A stretch of DNA of 64,000 nucleotides from Onstottus_B arcticum. Its GTDB lineage: Bacteria > Acidobacteriota > Blastocatellia > UBA7656. The stretch is taken from contig JBBPIE010000018.1 in assembly GCA_038040485.1 (NCBI GenBank), positions 66,455 to 130,454 on the forward strand. Direction: 5' to 3'. The position numbers and the translations under genes are program-made. The notes beneath the pieces were generated by a model. That model was not told the origin of the DNA, did not search any database, and was given only the letters and a program-made list of their open reading frames with translations. Positions 34,401 to 42,707 of the stretch are shown here, one piece after another. The first letter of the stretch is position 1, and each line of letters starts with the position of its first letter.

Positions 34401-36940
34401 CGACGAGGAGCGACTCTCTCGGCGACGCAGTTACAATCACCGATCAAGTTAATCGCAAGATCAAACGCGAGGCGGATGGGCTTGGCAGATTGACAAAAGT
34501 CACCGAGCAAGACTCAAGCGGCGCGCTTGCTCAGGAGACGACTTACGGTTATTCGCTACTGGATAAGCTGGCCCAAGTCAGCCAAGGCAATCAGCTTCGT
34601 TCGTACAAGTATGACGCCCTAGGCCGACTGCTCTACGAGAAGATTCCCGAACAATCAGCGACAATCAATGACGGCACTGGAAACTACTGGTCTTGCAAAT
34701 ACACCTACACAGAATTCAGCTCAGTCTCAACAAAGCAAGATGCGCGCGGGGTCGTCAGCACTTACAGCTACGACGCGCTGCACCGGGCGACTGGGATCAG
34801 CTACAACACGGTAAGTGGTGTCGCGACGGCGCCGAGCGTGACATACATCCACGACTCCGATGTGACGTACGGTACCTCGGCACCCGGCAAGCTGGTTCGC
34901 GTCAACGTTGGAAGTGACTACCAGGAGCGATACACTTTCGACGACAACCTTCGGGTCTCGAGCACGATTCGCACGATTGGCACGCGCACCTACACGACCA
35001 GTTATAACAGCTACAACGAAGCGAGCCAGCTGACGCAGATGACCTATCCGTCAAGCCGGCAACTCACCTTCTCCTATGACAGCATCGGACGACCGAGCAC
35101 CGTGGCGGGTTATCTGAGCAACGTCGCCTATAATATTGCCGGGTTAGTAATCGGCGGCACGCTTGGCAATGGCGTCGTCGAGCAGGTCGGTTACGACACG
35201 AATCGCTTGCAGTTGACGTCACAGAAGGCGGGAACGACTTCGCCCTACACCAATCGGATGGATTTGACGTATAACTACAACGCAACCGCCGGCCAGATGG
35301 GCGCGGGCTCAACAGCAGGCAACGCCGGTCAGTTGATGTCGATCAGCGGAACAATAAACAGCACGACAGAGAGCGCGGCGTACACATATGATTTGCTCGG
35401 CCGGCTCGTGACTTCAAATCAAACATCGAACGCGTCAAGCGCGCAGCGGTTGTTCGATTACGACCGATGGGGCAATCGCACGGCGGTGTATGATGGGCTG
35501 CCCGGAGGAAAAACGCCCCCAACTCAGATTCAGAGCGTGGCGTTTCAGCAAGGCGGCTCAGCTCCGACAAATCGCATCGGAAGCGTGACCAACTACAGTT
35601 CGACTGTGAACTACACGTACGACGCAGCGGGCAACGTGACTAACGACGGGTTTCACTCGTACACCTACGACTCAGCAAACAGGTTGGTGAGCGTGGACAG
35701 CGGAGCGACAGCGAGTCATGCCTACGACCATCAGAATCGGCGGTACAAGAAGACGGTAGGCAGCAGTGTTACGCACTATGTGTGGGACGGCGCGCAAGTA
35801 ATAGCAGAGCACAACGGCGGCACTGGCGTGGTGCTGGTTGATTACATCTATAGCGGCAGCCGGATGATCGCGAAGGTCGAAAGCGGCACGACGAATTACT
35901 TTTTGAGCGATCGCTTAAGCGCGCGGCTAATGTTGAATACTAGTGGCGTGGTCGTTGGCCGTCAATCTCACTTGCCATTTGGAGAAGTCTTCGGGGAGAT
36001 CGGCCCGCAGGAGAAGCATCATCTTACGAGCTATGAGCGGGACACCGAGAGCGGACTGGACTATGCCATCAATAGAGAGTATGCGTTTACGGTCGGTAGG
36101 TTCTTGCAATCTGATCCGTATCGTGCGCACGGGTCTGTATTCGACCCGCAGAGTTGGAACCGGTATTCCTACACGCGGGGCGACCCGATCAACAAAACTG
36201 ATCGGGTTGGGCTGGACTGGACAGACGATTTGTGGGCTTTGTTGACTGCTGTAAAGTACTCTGTGAATGTCAACGGTGGAGACTCGTATCAGGGGGGCGG
36301 AGGCGACGAGATGCTTCGGGTCGAAGAAGTTGTGGTAAATCCTGGCGTAGGGCAAGAATTGCCGGGCGGAGTATCAGGGACAGTACCCATAGTGCGAGCG
36401 CCTCTTCCACCGCTCCCACAGGAGTACCTAAAACTTATAAACGATGCCATCATGCTCGCTCTGGCGGCTTTAGGGAACCCCAAATGCGCCTCCTTGTTCC
36501 ACCTCCCTGATGGTCTAGGGCCGGGTTTGCTCCTAGCGGAGCTCTGGCTTGGAAGTAATAGGGGTGGCATTACAGCTGCCCCCAGTGATGACGCCACTAC
36601 GGTAGCCTCAACAAGACTGATGGATAATTACTCGATGGGGCCTAGTGGGACCCTTGCACACATGGGCTTCATAAGCGGTACCGCGGTGATCACCATCAAC
36701 ACCAATCCGCAGAGCCCATTCGTGAGTAATACTGGTTATCAGGGGAGATTCGGCGTTGACGATGGCGTTAACCGGGCCATCACACTCATTCATGAACTTG
36801 GGCACGCGGCAAATGCCATGTTCGGCCCGTTTACCGCCGAGATTAGTGAAATTGATACCCCAGCTTCTAACCCCATCTTTCGCTTTGCGAATACCGAGTA
36901 CTCCAAACGGGTCTTCAAAAGATGTTTCGGAGGTAATTAG
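31490..36940 (+). CDS. RHS-repeat protein with HExxH C-terminal tip (polymorphic toxin candidate)
   Basis: 1816 residues in this frame. The first residues, LILLFNLLIWPTPGLA, are a signal-peptide core. A BIG2-like beta domain (about 75-150) precedes the RHS shell: many YD repeats (about 250-1560; for example YDALGRLLYEK, YDSANRLVS) and the closing core motif GRFLQSDPY ... WNRYSYTRGDPINKTDRVGL (about 1540-1575). The remaining 240 residues are a different domain carrying LIHELGHAANAMFG with H1768, E1769 and H1772, a zincin-like metal site. RHS shells enclose and release C-terminal toxins; here a metallopeptidase toxin is inferred. The tip DNA looks lower in GC than the shell. The start is uncertain because of the overlapping leader ORF. 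Confidence 0.82.
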   Translation: MICLILLFNLLIWPTPGLAREVAERASSAAISTTVTVTTGSMRIVSYLLKALFGSQTARRKDTPADRERAVASLRVNPNKLVGHENEGATFTSLPTDLLGNTVQGIKANWSSSDTRKIQIDEAGRARFLAPGLAWITCTVGSITGTAPVLVRSNHRTRQTDEEWRTDQATLRPDGTLIGDGRQPSSDGSLKRVAAAVSSVLDKLAPTAFAQGPPYSDDLCYDELWSDPRNLVGSPRDRAAEAMAFGSVLPEGSNFAWGVPIYGLGGRGLAANLMLHYNSRVWSRRGTTMAYDAISGWPAPGFSLGFGRIVPYEIGSGQNPTCKYLLIERDGTRRYLGSGLYNGTGYALGGPFETSDGSHIVYTGNGRDGGDLHYPDGTTVSYTTTNNRALPTTITDRNGNYVQISYKPDCFEQGGQMYCGYFAPIAIDYVVDTLGRRLEFQYDSNYRLVAITAPGFGGNVENPVTNTLVQFDYQTVTPSYSFTGLTVERPASSFRLKHIYFPATSTGYLPTYTQYAVITSVSARRQMTSTSWPPGNPPSITDGVETATVSFNYPTSGTLSDAPAFTQRTETAVNSPTAVSNYSTSTNGFLQTMTFTITRPDSTTVELTRSTNGSSPANGRLIQSEVKYSDASLAKTVLTYVNDGGGSPQVQSVISYDDTGAPVKLDFDWDQDGNITNKREYGYQASGVWQVRRRTHFTYFMSTLRSLVEVYDALLNTTDGDDVLIAKSSYAYDNYISMGGIETYGGANPPGHLSWYDATFTTRGNVTGVTQWTDIAGGTVIQRLAKYDVFGNVVKAQLSCCQERDLTNTLDTFWSQPETEISGDPNGVHQTTSTDYDFNTSLPTSGIDPAGLVANIGYNGALQVSSVTSPTGASAQRNMNYASLTSTSTQTYEDGVVTKTITSTTQYDGWGRVIQAIAPNNGQVNIAYDAMGRVTSRTNPFTAGGTPGPATTIQYDIANKAVITTLANGNTTRSDSLGDAVTITDQVNRKIKREADGLGRLTKVTEQDSSGALAQETTYGYSLLDKLAQVSQGNQLRSYKYDALGRLLYEKIPEQSATINDGTGNYWSCKYTYTEFSSVSTKQDARGVVSTYSYDALHRATGISYNTVSGVATAPSVTYIHDSDVTYGTSAPGKLVRVNVGSDYQERYTFDDNLRVSSTIRTIGTRTYTTSYNSYNEASQLTQMTYPSSRQLTFSYDSIGRPSTVAGYLSNVAYNIAGLVIGGTLGNGVVEQVGYDTNRLQLTSQKAGTTSPYTNRMDLTYNYNATAGQMGAGSTAGNAGQLMSISGTINSTTESAAYTYDLLGRLVTSNQTSNASSAQRLFDYDRWGNRTAVYDGLPGGKTPPTQIQSVAFQQGGSAPTNRIGSVTNYSSTVNYTYDAAGNVTNDGFHSYTYDSANRLVSVDSGATASHAYDHQNRRYKKTVGSSVTHYVWDGAQVIAEHNGGTGVVLVDYIYSGSRMIAKVESGTTNYFLSDRLSARLMLNTSGVVVGRQSHLPFGEVFGEIGPQEKHHLTSYERDTESGLDYAINREYAFTVGRFLQSDPYRAHGSVFDPQSWNRYSYTRGDPINKTDRVGLDWTDDLWALLTAVKYSVNVNGGDSYQGGGGDEMLRVEEVVVNPGVGQELPGGVSGTVPIVRAPLPPLPQEYLKLINDAIMLALAALGNPKCASLFHLPDGLGPGLLLAELWLGSNRGGITAAPSDDATTVASTRLMDNYSMGPSGTLAHMGFISGTAVITINTNPQSPFVSNTGYQGRFGVDDGVNRAITLIHELGHAANAMFGPFTAEISEIDTPASNPIFRFANTEYSKRVFKRCFGGN

Positions 36941-36942
36941 TG

Positions 36943-37983
36943 ATGTCCTTGAGACTTCTCCTCGTATCCTTGCTACTTGGCAACATTAATCCAACAAATT
37001 TAGGTGATGACATCGTCACGCTAAGGATACCGTTGTTTCGATCTGTCTACTTCGTAGGAAATCAGTTCGGATGGATCGCCAGCCATCGCAACATGTTTGA
37101 TACAAGGAATGGTGGACAGACGTGGCGGCGGAATGCGATAGCTCTGGCTTCCGAACCAAGTACATCTGTGAGGCCAGCCGATCTTAACGTTGGGATGATT
37201 TTGTGGGGTGACAAAGAAAATGTTCTCATGTGGGGCAATGGAGAGCTTGTTGTTGGTTCTGCAGAATCCAGTACTTGGGACAGAAGAGCTTTCCCCGCCG
37301 TTGGTTCAACATTCATGACGGCCATTGGGTTTTCGAGCTTTCACCATGGGTATGCCCTTGATTCCTCTGGCTCTGTTTACCGTACCGGCGATGCCGGAAA
37401 AAGCTGGGCACTTTCAGGTCACCTCCCGGCAACCCGCGTGAGGAGCCTCTACACCTTCTCGGCGCAAGAGATCTGGGCGGTCGGGAAAGATGCGTCTGTC
37501 TTATTCTCTAGCGACCGTGGTGAACACTGGGAGGGTCAGACGCTTCGGAGCGCAGAATCGAAGTACGGTACCCTCGCAACGATCGAGTGCGTACGATTCA
37601 TCAGCGCAAAGGAAGGCTGGCTGTGCGGTACAGATGGTCTTGTCTTCCATACCATTGATGGCGGAAGGCGATGGGAAAGGCAGCAAACTCCGTTTTCAAG
37701 CGGCAGCATTCTTCAGGCCATTTCGTTCGTAAGTCCCACTGAAGGCTGGGTCGTCGGCAGCAAATACTCCCTTAACGGCTCCGGTAGCGAACGGTACGAG
37801 GCTATAGTACTGCATACTATCGATGGTGGTCTTCACTGGGAGCCGGTGAATACCAAGATTCAAGACACATTATTAGCTGTTCAGGCACTTTCTAATGGCC
37901 GTGCTTGGGCCGTAGGTGCAAATGGTACAGTACTCCAGATCAGCGATCATGGTCGACGATGGACTCAGGTGAATCTCGGGTAG
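36943..37983 (+). CDS. Exported Ycf48-like beta-propeller, putative RHS partner
   Basis: 346 residues. GGAGGT at 36929-36934, inside the end of the RHS gene, stands 8 bases before the ATG, and the RHS stop TAG is 2 bases upstream, so the genes are translationally coupled. A short hydrophobic N-terminus suggests export. The body has repeated blade motifs of the Ycf48/BNR type (GWIASH, FDTRNGGQTWRR, VYRTGDAGKSW, LFSSDRGEHW, VFHTIDGGRRW, VLHTIDGGLHW), giving about six or seven blades. In polymorphic toxin loci the gene after the tip often encodes the antidote; that role is inferred only from position. Confidence 0.72.
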   Translation: MSLRLLLVSLLLGNINPTNLGDDIVTLRIPLFRSVYFVGNQFGWIASHRNMFDTRNGGQTWRRNAIALASEPSTSVRPADLNVGMILWGDKENVLMWGNGELVVGSAESSTWDRRAFPAVGSTFMTAIGFSSFHHGYALDSSGSVYRTGDAGKSWALSGHLPATRVRSLYTFSAQEIWAVGKDASVLFSSDRGEHWEGQTLRSAESKYGTLATIECVRFISAKEGWLCGTDGLVFHTIDGGRRWERQQTPFSSGSILQAISFVSPTEGWVVGSKYSLNGSGSERYEAIVLHTIDGGLHWEPVNTKIQDTLLAVQALSNGRAWAVGANGTVLQISDHGRRWTQVNLG

Positions 37984-38425
37984 CTCTGTTAGTCTCTTAG
38001 CGGAATCGACCTGGAGTACTCTACCATGAGGCGGCTACTGGCAGCGTGATCCTCACGATCCCTACAGGAAAAACCTCGAGGAGGGGTTCGTTGACAATTC
38101 ATCCCAGAGAAGCTCGTGCTGGCGAATTCTTGCCCAGCGAACTCGCGCGCCGCGAGGCGGCCGGTACCAGCACCCTGAGGCTTCGGCGCAAGGGGCACAA
38201 CCGGAGAGCGCGCAGGCGGTGTAGTTTCCGCGGCAAGCGCGAGGAAGATATGGGGCGCATTGTGTTGTCATCCAGCGCAAGTGACACTGCTTCTTAGTGG
38301 AACGCGAGATGACCTGAACAGGCATTGCTATCGACCGCCGGTCGCCGGCCACTGCTTAAATTGTTGCGCCGGCCGTTGGCGTCGGGTTAATATAAGATCG
38401 TTTCAAGCCCACGAAGGAGCATCCA
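37984..38425. other. Intergenic region without a recognised gene
   Basis: No convincing coding frame, terminator or promoter was seen. GAAGGAG stands before the S41 start at 38426. Confidence 0.4.
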
Positions 38426-39748
38426 ATGCGGTTCAAAACCAAGATAGCCATCGTCGTGTTTTCGACGGTGATCGCTTTCTATGCGATTGTCGGCAGCTTC
38501 ATGTCGAAGTCCGGGGCAGTAGTCGCGCGCGGCAGCCAGTACGGACAGCTTCAAATCTTCGACGAGGTCCTCAGCCACATCATTCGCGACTATGTAGACC
38601 AGCCCGACCTCGAGAAGGTGAGAATCGGAAGTCTCAGAGGTCTTGCCGAGGGTCTCGATCCCTACAGCGCCTACCTCTCGCCAGAGCAGGTCAAGCAGTT
38701 CGACCCAAAGCTGAACCGCGGCGAAACTGGATTGATCCTGTCCAAGGTGGGCGGCTACGCGTACATCGTGGCGGTGCTTAAGGGCTCGCCCGCCGAGCAG
38801 GCTGGAGCGCGCGCCGGCGACTTCATCGAGTACGTCGGCAAGGTTCCGTCGCGCGACTTGAGCCTCTACGACATCGAGCAGATCCTGAGCGGCCAACCCG
38901 GAACAACCGTCGAAGTCCGCATCCTCCATCAGGGCCAATCGCGCAAGGTCAACTTCGCGCGCGCCAAGCTTGCCCAGCCCGTGATCGAAGCACGAACCGA
39001 AGAGCCGGGCATCGGCTATCTGAAGATCACCAGCCTCGCTGACGGGAAAGCCGCCGAAGTGAAAACGCAGCTCAACGATCTGATCGCCAAGGGCGCTCAG
39101 AAGATCGTTATCGATCTGCGCGGCGCAGCTAATGGCAAGCTTCAAGAGGGCATTGCGGTCGCGAATCTGTTTGTCGGTTCGGGAACCCTCGCCAGAGTTC
39201 TGGGCAAGGCTGACAAGGAGACTCAAGCTTTCAGCGCCGAAGCGAGCAAGGTCGTGTTCAACGGGCCGCTCGCGGTTGTTGTGGATCGCAGCACTGCGGG
39301 ACCCGCCGAGGTGATCGCGGCGGCGGTGCGTGATCAGAAGCGAGGCGAGCTTGTGGGCGAGCGGTCATTCGGCGCAGGCTCGGAACAACAGATGTTCGCT
39401 CTCTCGGACGGCGGCGCTTTGCTTATCACCATCGCGAAGTACGCGCCCGCCGCAGGCAAGCCGTTCATGGAAGAACCGATCAATCCGACGGTGAAAGTCG
39501 ATCGCCCCGTCGAAGCGGAAGTGATTCTTCCGGACGGCGACGACGACGATGACACCGATGCCGAGAAGCCCGAGACACAAGTCACCCAGCCACCCAAGCC
39601 TGCTCCGCCGGTCGAGGACGTTCAGTTGAAAAAGGCTCTTGAACTTCTGAGGCAGGCGCCAGCTAAGTCACAGGCTGCAAAGCGAGCGGCAAGTCTTAAG
39701 GCGCCGGCGGCGATCCCGGTCTTCCGCGATCCCGGACTCGCAACCTAG
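38426..39748 (+). CDS. S41-family (CtpA/Tsp-like) protein lacking the catalytic Ser and Lys
   Basis: 440 residues. A signal or anchor segment (6-28), the N-terminal helical region with DPYSAYLSPEQ, a PDZ domain (about 95-175) and the S41 core (about 185-350) are all in the usual order. Aligned with Tsp, the Ser-Lys dyad is gone: the SASASE-like segment reads STAGPAE, placing Gly292 at the catalytic Ser, and GKG reads GAG, placing Ala317 at the catalytic Lys; Asp303 of the same segment remains. The tail has an acidic DDDDDTDAE run and Pro/Lys/Ala-rich sequence. It is therefore likely a pseudoprotease that still binds peptides through PDZ. A strong terminator follows. Confidence 0.85.
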   Translation: MRFKTKIAIVVFSTVIAFYAIVGSFMSKSGAVVARGSQYGQLQIFDEVLSHIIRDYVDQPDLEKVRIGSLRGLAEGLDPYSAYLSPEQVKQFDPKLNRGETGLILSKVGGYAYIVAVLKGSPAEQAGARAGDFIEYVGKVPSRDLSLYDIEQILSGQPGTTVEVRILHQGQSRKVNFARAKLAQPVIEARTEEPGIGYLKITSLADGKAAEVKTQLNDLIAKGAQKIVIDLRGAANGKLQEGIAVANLFVGSGTLARVLGKADKETQAFSAEASKVVFNGPLAVVVDRSTAGPAEVIAAAVRDQKRGELVGERSFGAGSEQQMFALSDGGALLITIAKYAPAAGKPFMEEPINPTVKVDRPVEAEVILPDGDDDDDTDAEKPETQVTQPPKPAPPVEDVQLKKALELLRQAPAKSQAAKRAASLKAPAAIPVFRDPGLAT

Positions 39749-39776
39749 TAGAATCGAGTTCAGCATACCAAAGCAG

Positions 39777-39809
39777 AAAGCCGCTCTCGACGAGCGGCTT
39801 TTTCTTTTT
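39777..39809 (+). terminator. Rho-independent terminator after the S41 gene
   Basis: Stem AAAGCCGCTC / GAGCGGCTTT (39777-39786 and 39792-39801) with a 5-base loop, followed by TTCTTTTT. It also faces the convergent proline dehydrogenase gene and may serve both. Confidence 0.92.
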
Positions 39810-39832
39810 CGCGGATGTGAAGGATCGACGCT

Positions 39833-40747
39833 TCAGCCCTTCATCATATTCTTGACGACAAACCACACGTTGGCCGGCCGCTCCGCAAGCCTGCGCATGA
39901 AGTACGGATACCAGAACTTCCCGTAGGGCACGTAGACACGCATTCGATAGCCTTCGCTCACCAGCTTGTCCTGAAGGTCCCGCCTCACGCCGTACAACAT
40001 CTGAAACTCGAACTGATCGGGCGCGATCCCTCGTTCACGCGCGAACTGCGTTGTCGCTGCGATCATGTTCTCGTCGTGAGTGGCGGTGCCGTGGTAGAGC
40101 CCCGAGGTCAGCAGGAGTTTCATCAGCTCGATGTAGTTTGCATCGACGTCGGCTTTCTTCGGGAACGCGACTGACTCCGGCTCCATGTAGGCGCCTTTGC
40201 AAAGACGAATTCTCGAGCCGGCTTTGAGCAACTCTTCGATGTCCTTTTCGCTTCGATAGAGGTAGGCCTGAATGACTATGCCCACGTTGTTGAACTGGCT
40301 TCTCAGCCGTTTGAAAACGGCGATTGTGCTGTCGGTCTTCGGCGAGTCCTCCATGTCGATGCGAACGAAGTTCTGATAGCGGGCCGCGGCTTCGACGATC
40401 GCGCGCGCGTTTTCGTACGTCAGGTTCTCATCTATGTCGAGGCCGATCTGAGTCAGCTTCACCGAGACATTCGAGTTGAGTCCGTTTTCATGGATGCTGT
40501 CGAGCACCCTCACATACTCGCTTACTTCCTGGCGGGTGGCTGCTTCCGATGTGATCGACTCGCCGAGGTGGTCGAACGAAGCGCTGATCCCTTTCTCGTT
40601 GAGATGGCGGATGGCCTCGACGGCGTCCTTCAGCTCTTCGCCTGCTACGAAGCGATGAGTCACGTTGTTGAACGATTGAAACCGGGTAAGGAATTTCTTG
40701 AAGCCTTCGCTTCGCGATATGTAGAGGAGAGCAGACTTGGTCACCAT
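39833..40747 (-). CDS. Proline dehydrogenase
   Basis: 304 residues from the ATG ending at 40747, which gives the usual length of monofunctional bacterial enzymes and begins at MVTKSALLYISRSEGF; a longer frame reaches 40831. Family motifs include SVKLTQIGLD, RLCKGAYMEPESVAFPKK (substrate arginines and KGAY), QMLYGVRRDLQDKL and the C-terminal FMRRLAERPANVWF. It oxidises proline to pyrroline-5-carboxylate with FAD and feeds electrons to the quinone pool. No P5C dehydrogenase is adjacent. Confidence 0.9.
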   Translation of the reverse strand: MVTKSALLYISRSEGFKKFLTRFQSFNNVTHRFVAGEELKDAVEAIRHLNEKGISASFDHLGESITSEAATRQEVSEYVRVLDSIHENGLNSNVSVKLTQIGLDIDENLTYENARAIVEAAARYQNFVRIDMEDSPKTDSTIAVFKRLRSQFNNVGIVIQAYLYRSEKDIEELLKAGSRIRLCKGAYMEPESVAFPKKADVDANYIELMKLLLTSGLYHGTATHDENMIAATTQFARERGIAPDQFEFQMLYGVRRDLQDKLVSEGYRMRVYVPYGKFWYPYFMRRLAERPANVWFVVKNMMKG

Positions 40748-40932
40748 TGCGTTTGGTTCGCACGACCCGCCTCGCTCGCAATCCCAAGGCATCGCCATTC
40801 CGGCCGTGCGGGCCAATCGAGAATAGACCACGGCTATATTGAAATCAACCGCGATGAACCGTGGCTAGGAAGCGGGCAGCCTATCCCTTGAGTTGAGAAC
40901 TGATTTCTGAACGCCTGCGAGTATTACCAGGT

Positions 40933-40960
40933 TTGTCCCGTCAAGTCCGGCGTGTATAAT
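40933..40960 (+). promoter_or_regulatory. Promoter of the Fur-family gene
   Basis: TTGTCC at 40933-40938 and a perfect, extended TG-TATAAT ending at 40960, with a 16-bp spacer. The predicted start is about 20 bases before the ATG at 40987. Confidence 0.7.
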
Positions 40961-40986
40961 CTCGAACAGTTCTTTTCCGGAGCAAT

Positions 40987-41457
40987 ATGGAGCGCGAAGA
41001 GAAACAGATCTTTCACGAGCACCTCAAACGCGAGCGGCTCAAGCGCACCAACCAGCGCGAGCTGATCCTCGATGTGTTTCTGGATACCGAGGGCCACGTC
41101 TCGAGCGAAGACCTCTACTCGATCATCAAAGCCAAAGACCCGTCGGTCGGATTCACAACCGTGTACCGGACCTTGAAGCTCTTGAAAGAGTGCGGCCTTG
41201 CCCGCGAGCTCGAATTCCACGACGGCCGCATTCTCTACGAACACGACTACAAGCACAGCCATCACGATCACTTGATCTGCACCCAATGCGGCGCGTTGAT
41301 CGAGTTCTACAACGAAGAGATCGAGCGGCTTCAAGACACGATTACTCGCCACTACCGCTTCAAGCCGCTGCATCACAGCCATCGTATCTTTGGCATTTGC
41401 GCGGCGTGTCAGAAGCTTGAAAAGGCCCCCGAGAAGCGCAAAGCGTCGGCAAAGTGA
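40987..41457 (+). CDS. Fur-family metal-dependent repressor
   Basis: 156 residues, longer than typical at the Lys-rich C-terminal end. The winged-helix half has RTNQRELILDVFL and SVGFTTVYRTLKLLKECGLA (recognition helix). The dimerisation half has HDHLICTQCG and ICAAC, the two CxxC pairs of the structural zinc site, and the HSHHDH metal-sensing histidines. The family includes Fur, PerR and Zur; iron, peroxide or zinc sensing cannot be told apart here. It has its own promoter. Confidence 0.92.
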   Translation: MEREEKQIFHEHLKRERLKRTNQRELILDVFLDTEGHVSSEDLYSIIKAKDPSVGFTTVYRTLKLLKECGLARELEFHDGRILYEHDYKHSHHDHLICTQCGALIEFYNEEIERLQDTITRHYRFKPLHHSHRIFGICAACQKLEKAPEKRKASAK

Positions 41458-41630
41458 TTCGGCTTTGCACTAGCTATCCAACTCAAAACGACGCGTCCGC
41501 CGGTTGCTCAGCAACGCTTCCCGACTCTATCATTTGAGTTCACTCAGATGACTACATCGCCAAACATCGGCTTTCGCGATCCAGTTGAGCCCGCTCGAGT
41601 CACGCCCGTCATCGCTTCGAGGGTAGGTTG

Positions 41631-42524
41631 ATGAGACGCGCTTCCGTCGTTGAGCTGAGCGAACATGTGAACAACACCCCGTCACCGGCGGGCAAAGCCG
41701 AATCACTCACTCAGAGAATCATTTCGCGGCCTCAGTTTTCGATACGCCACGTTATCGCCAAGAATTGCGAGTTTCAGCCTCATTCTCATTCAGCGCTAAC
41801 GGTTACTGCTGTGCTCGCCGGCGAGTTGTCCGCCGGAATCGGACCTGGCGACTGGCGGTTGACCTCGACAGACGTCGCGCTCACCAACATCAATCAGGTC
41901 CACGCGGGAGGCGCCAAGGAAGTCGAGTTCATATCGGTTGGCGTGACTCCGTTGCTGGTGAACGAGCTTGTCGCGGAGATCGGCTTGACTCGGACAACAA
42001 GTGAAATCGCATTCCGCGCTTGCGTCGTAACCGACGAGCTAATATCGCGAACGGCACGGGCCATGGCCGGCGAGCTCGCGGCCGAAGAGCTTGGTCACGG
42101 TGCGATGCTCGAGTCGATGGTTCGCCAGCTAATGATTCACCTTCTTCGCACTCACTTGACTGTAAGAAAGTCAGACCTTATCGAGCTGTCGCGAGCCGGG
42201 CCCGTCGATCGCAGACTCCGCCGCGCCATCGAGTTCATGCACGACAACTACTCGGGAGGGGCCTCGCTGGAAGAGATCGCTTCGGCGGCGTATCTTTCGG
42301 AGTATCACTTCGCCCGGCTATTCAAAGAGATTATCGGAGTGACGCCGCACGTCTATCTTGCAAACCTCCGGCTGGAGCGAGCCCGCAAGCTGCTCGCCGA
42401 GACTGAGCTTCCCATCAGCGAAGTTGCGTCAATGGTCGGGTATCACAGCCAAAGTCATTTCACAAAGATCTTCAAGTCGATAACCGGCACAACCCCGGGC
42501 GCCTACCGCGACAGCAGTAGATGA
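41631..42524 (+). CDS. AraC-family transcriptional regulator
   Basis: 297 residues from the ATG at 41631. The N-terminal part is a cupin-like sensing domain (FQPHSHSALTVTAVLAGELS). The C-terminal 100 residues hold two helix-turn-helix units: LEEIASAAYLSEYHFARLFKE and ISEVASMVGYHSQSHFTKIF. It most likely activates transcription in response to a small ligand. The inositol-phosphate synthase gene begins 183 bases downstream on the same strand; a regulatory link is only suggested by position. Confidence 0.9.
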   Translation: MRRASVVELSEHVNNTPSPAGKAESLTQRIISRPQFSIRHVIAKNCEFQPHSHSALTVTAVLAGELSAGIGPGDWRLTSTDVALTNINQVHAGGAKEVEFISVGVTPLLVNELVAEIGLTRTTSEIAFRACVVTDELISRTARAMAGELAAEELGHGAMLESMVRQLMIHLLRTHLTVRKSDLIELSRAGPVDRRLRRAIEFMHDNYSGGASLEEIASAAYLSEYHFARLFKEIIGVTPHVYLANLRLERARKLLAETELPISEVASMVGYHSQSHFTKIFKSITGTTPGAYRDSSR

Positions 42525-42707
42525 CCTGTCGTTGTTGATCGGACCGTATTGTTCGGATGAGTCGCCTTCACTCTTCCTGACAAACACCTTTTTCGGCAAC
42601 CAATCGCTAAAACTCAGCAACAAAGCGCAAGACTTCATTCATTGCTTCTGCTGTAATCTGTCTTCAAGCGCTTGCAACCGAACGGCTTCAGAAAGGAACC
42701 AACAACA

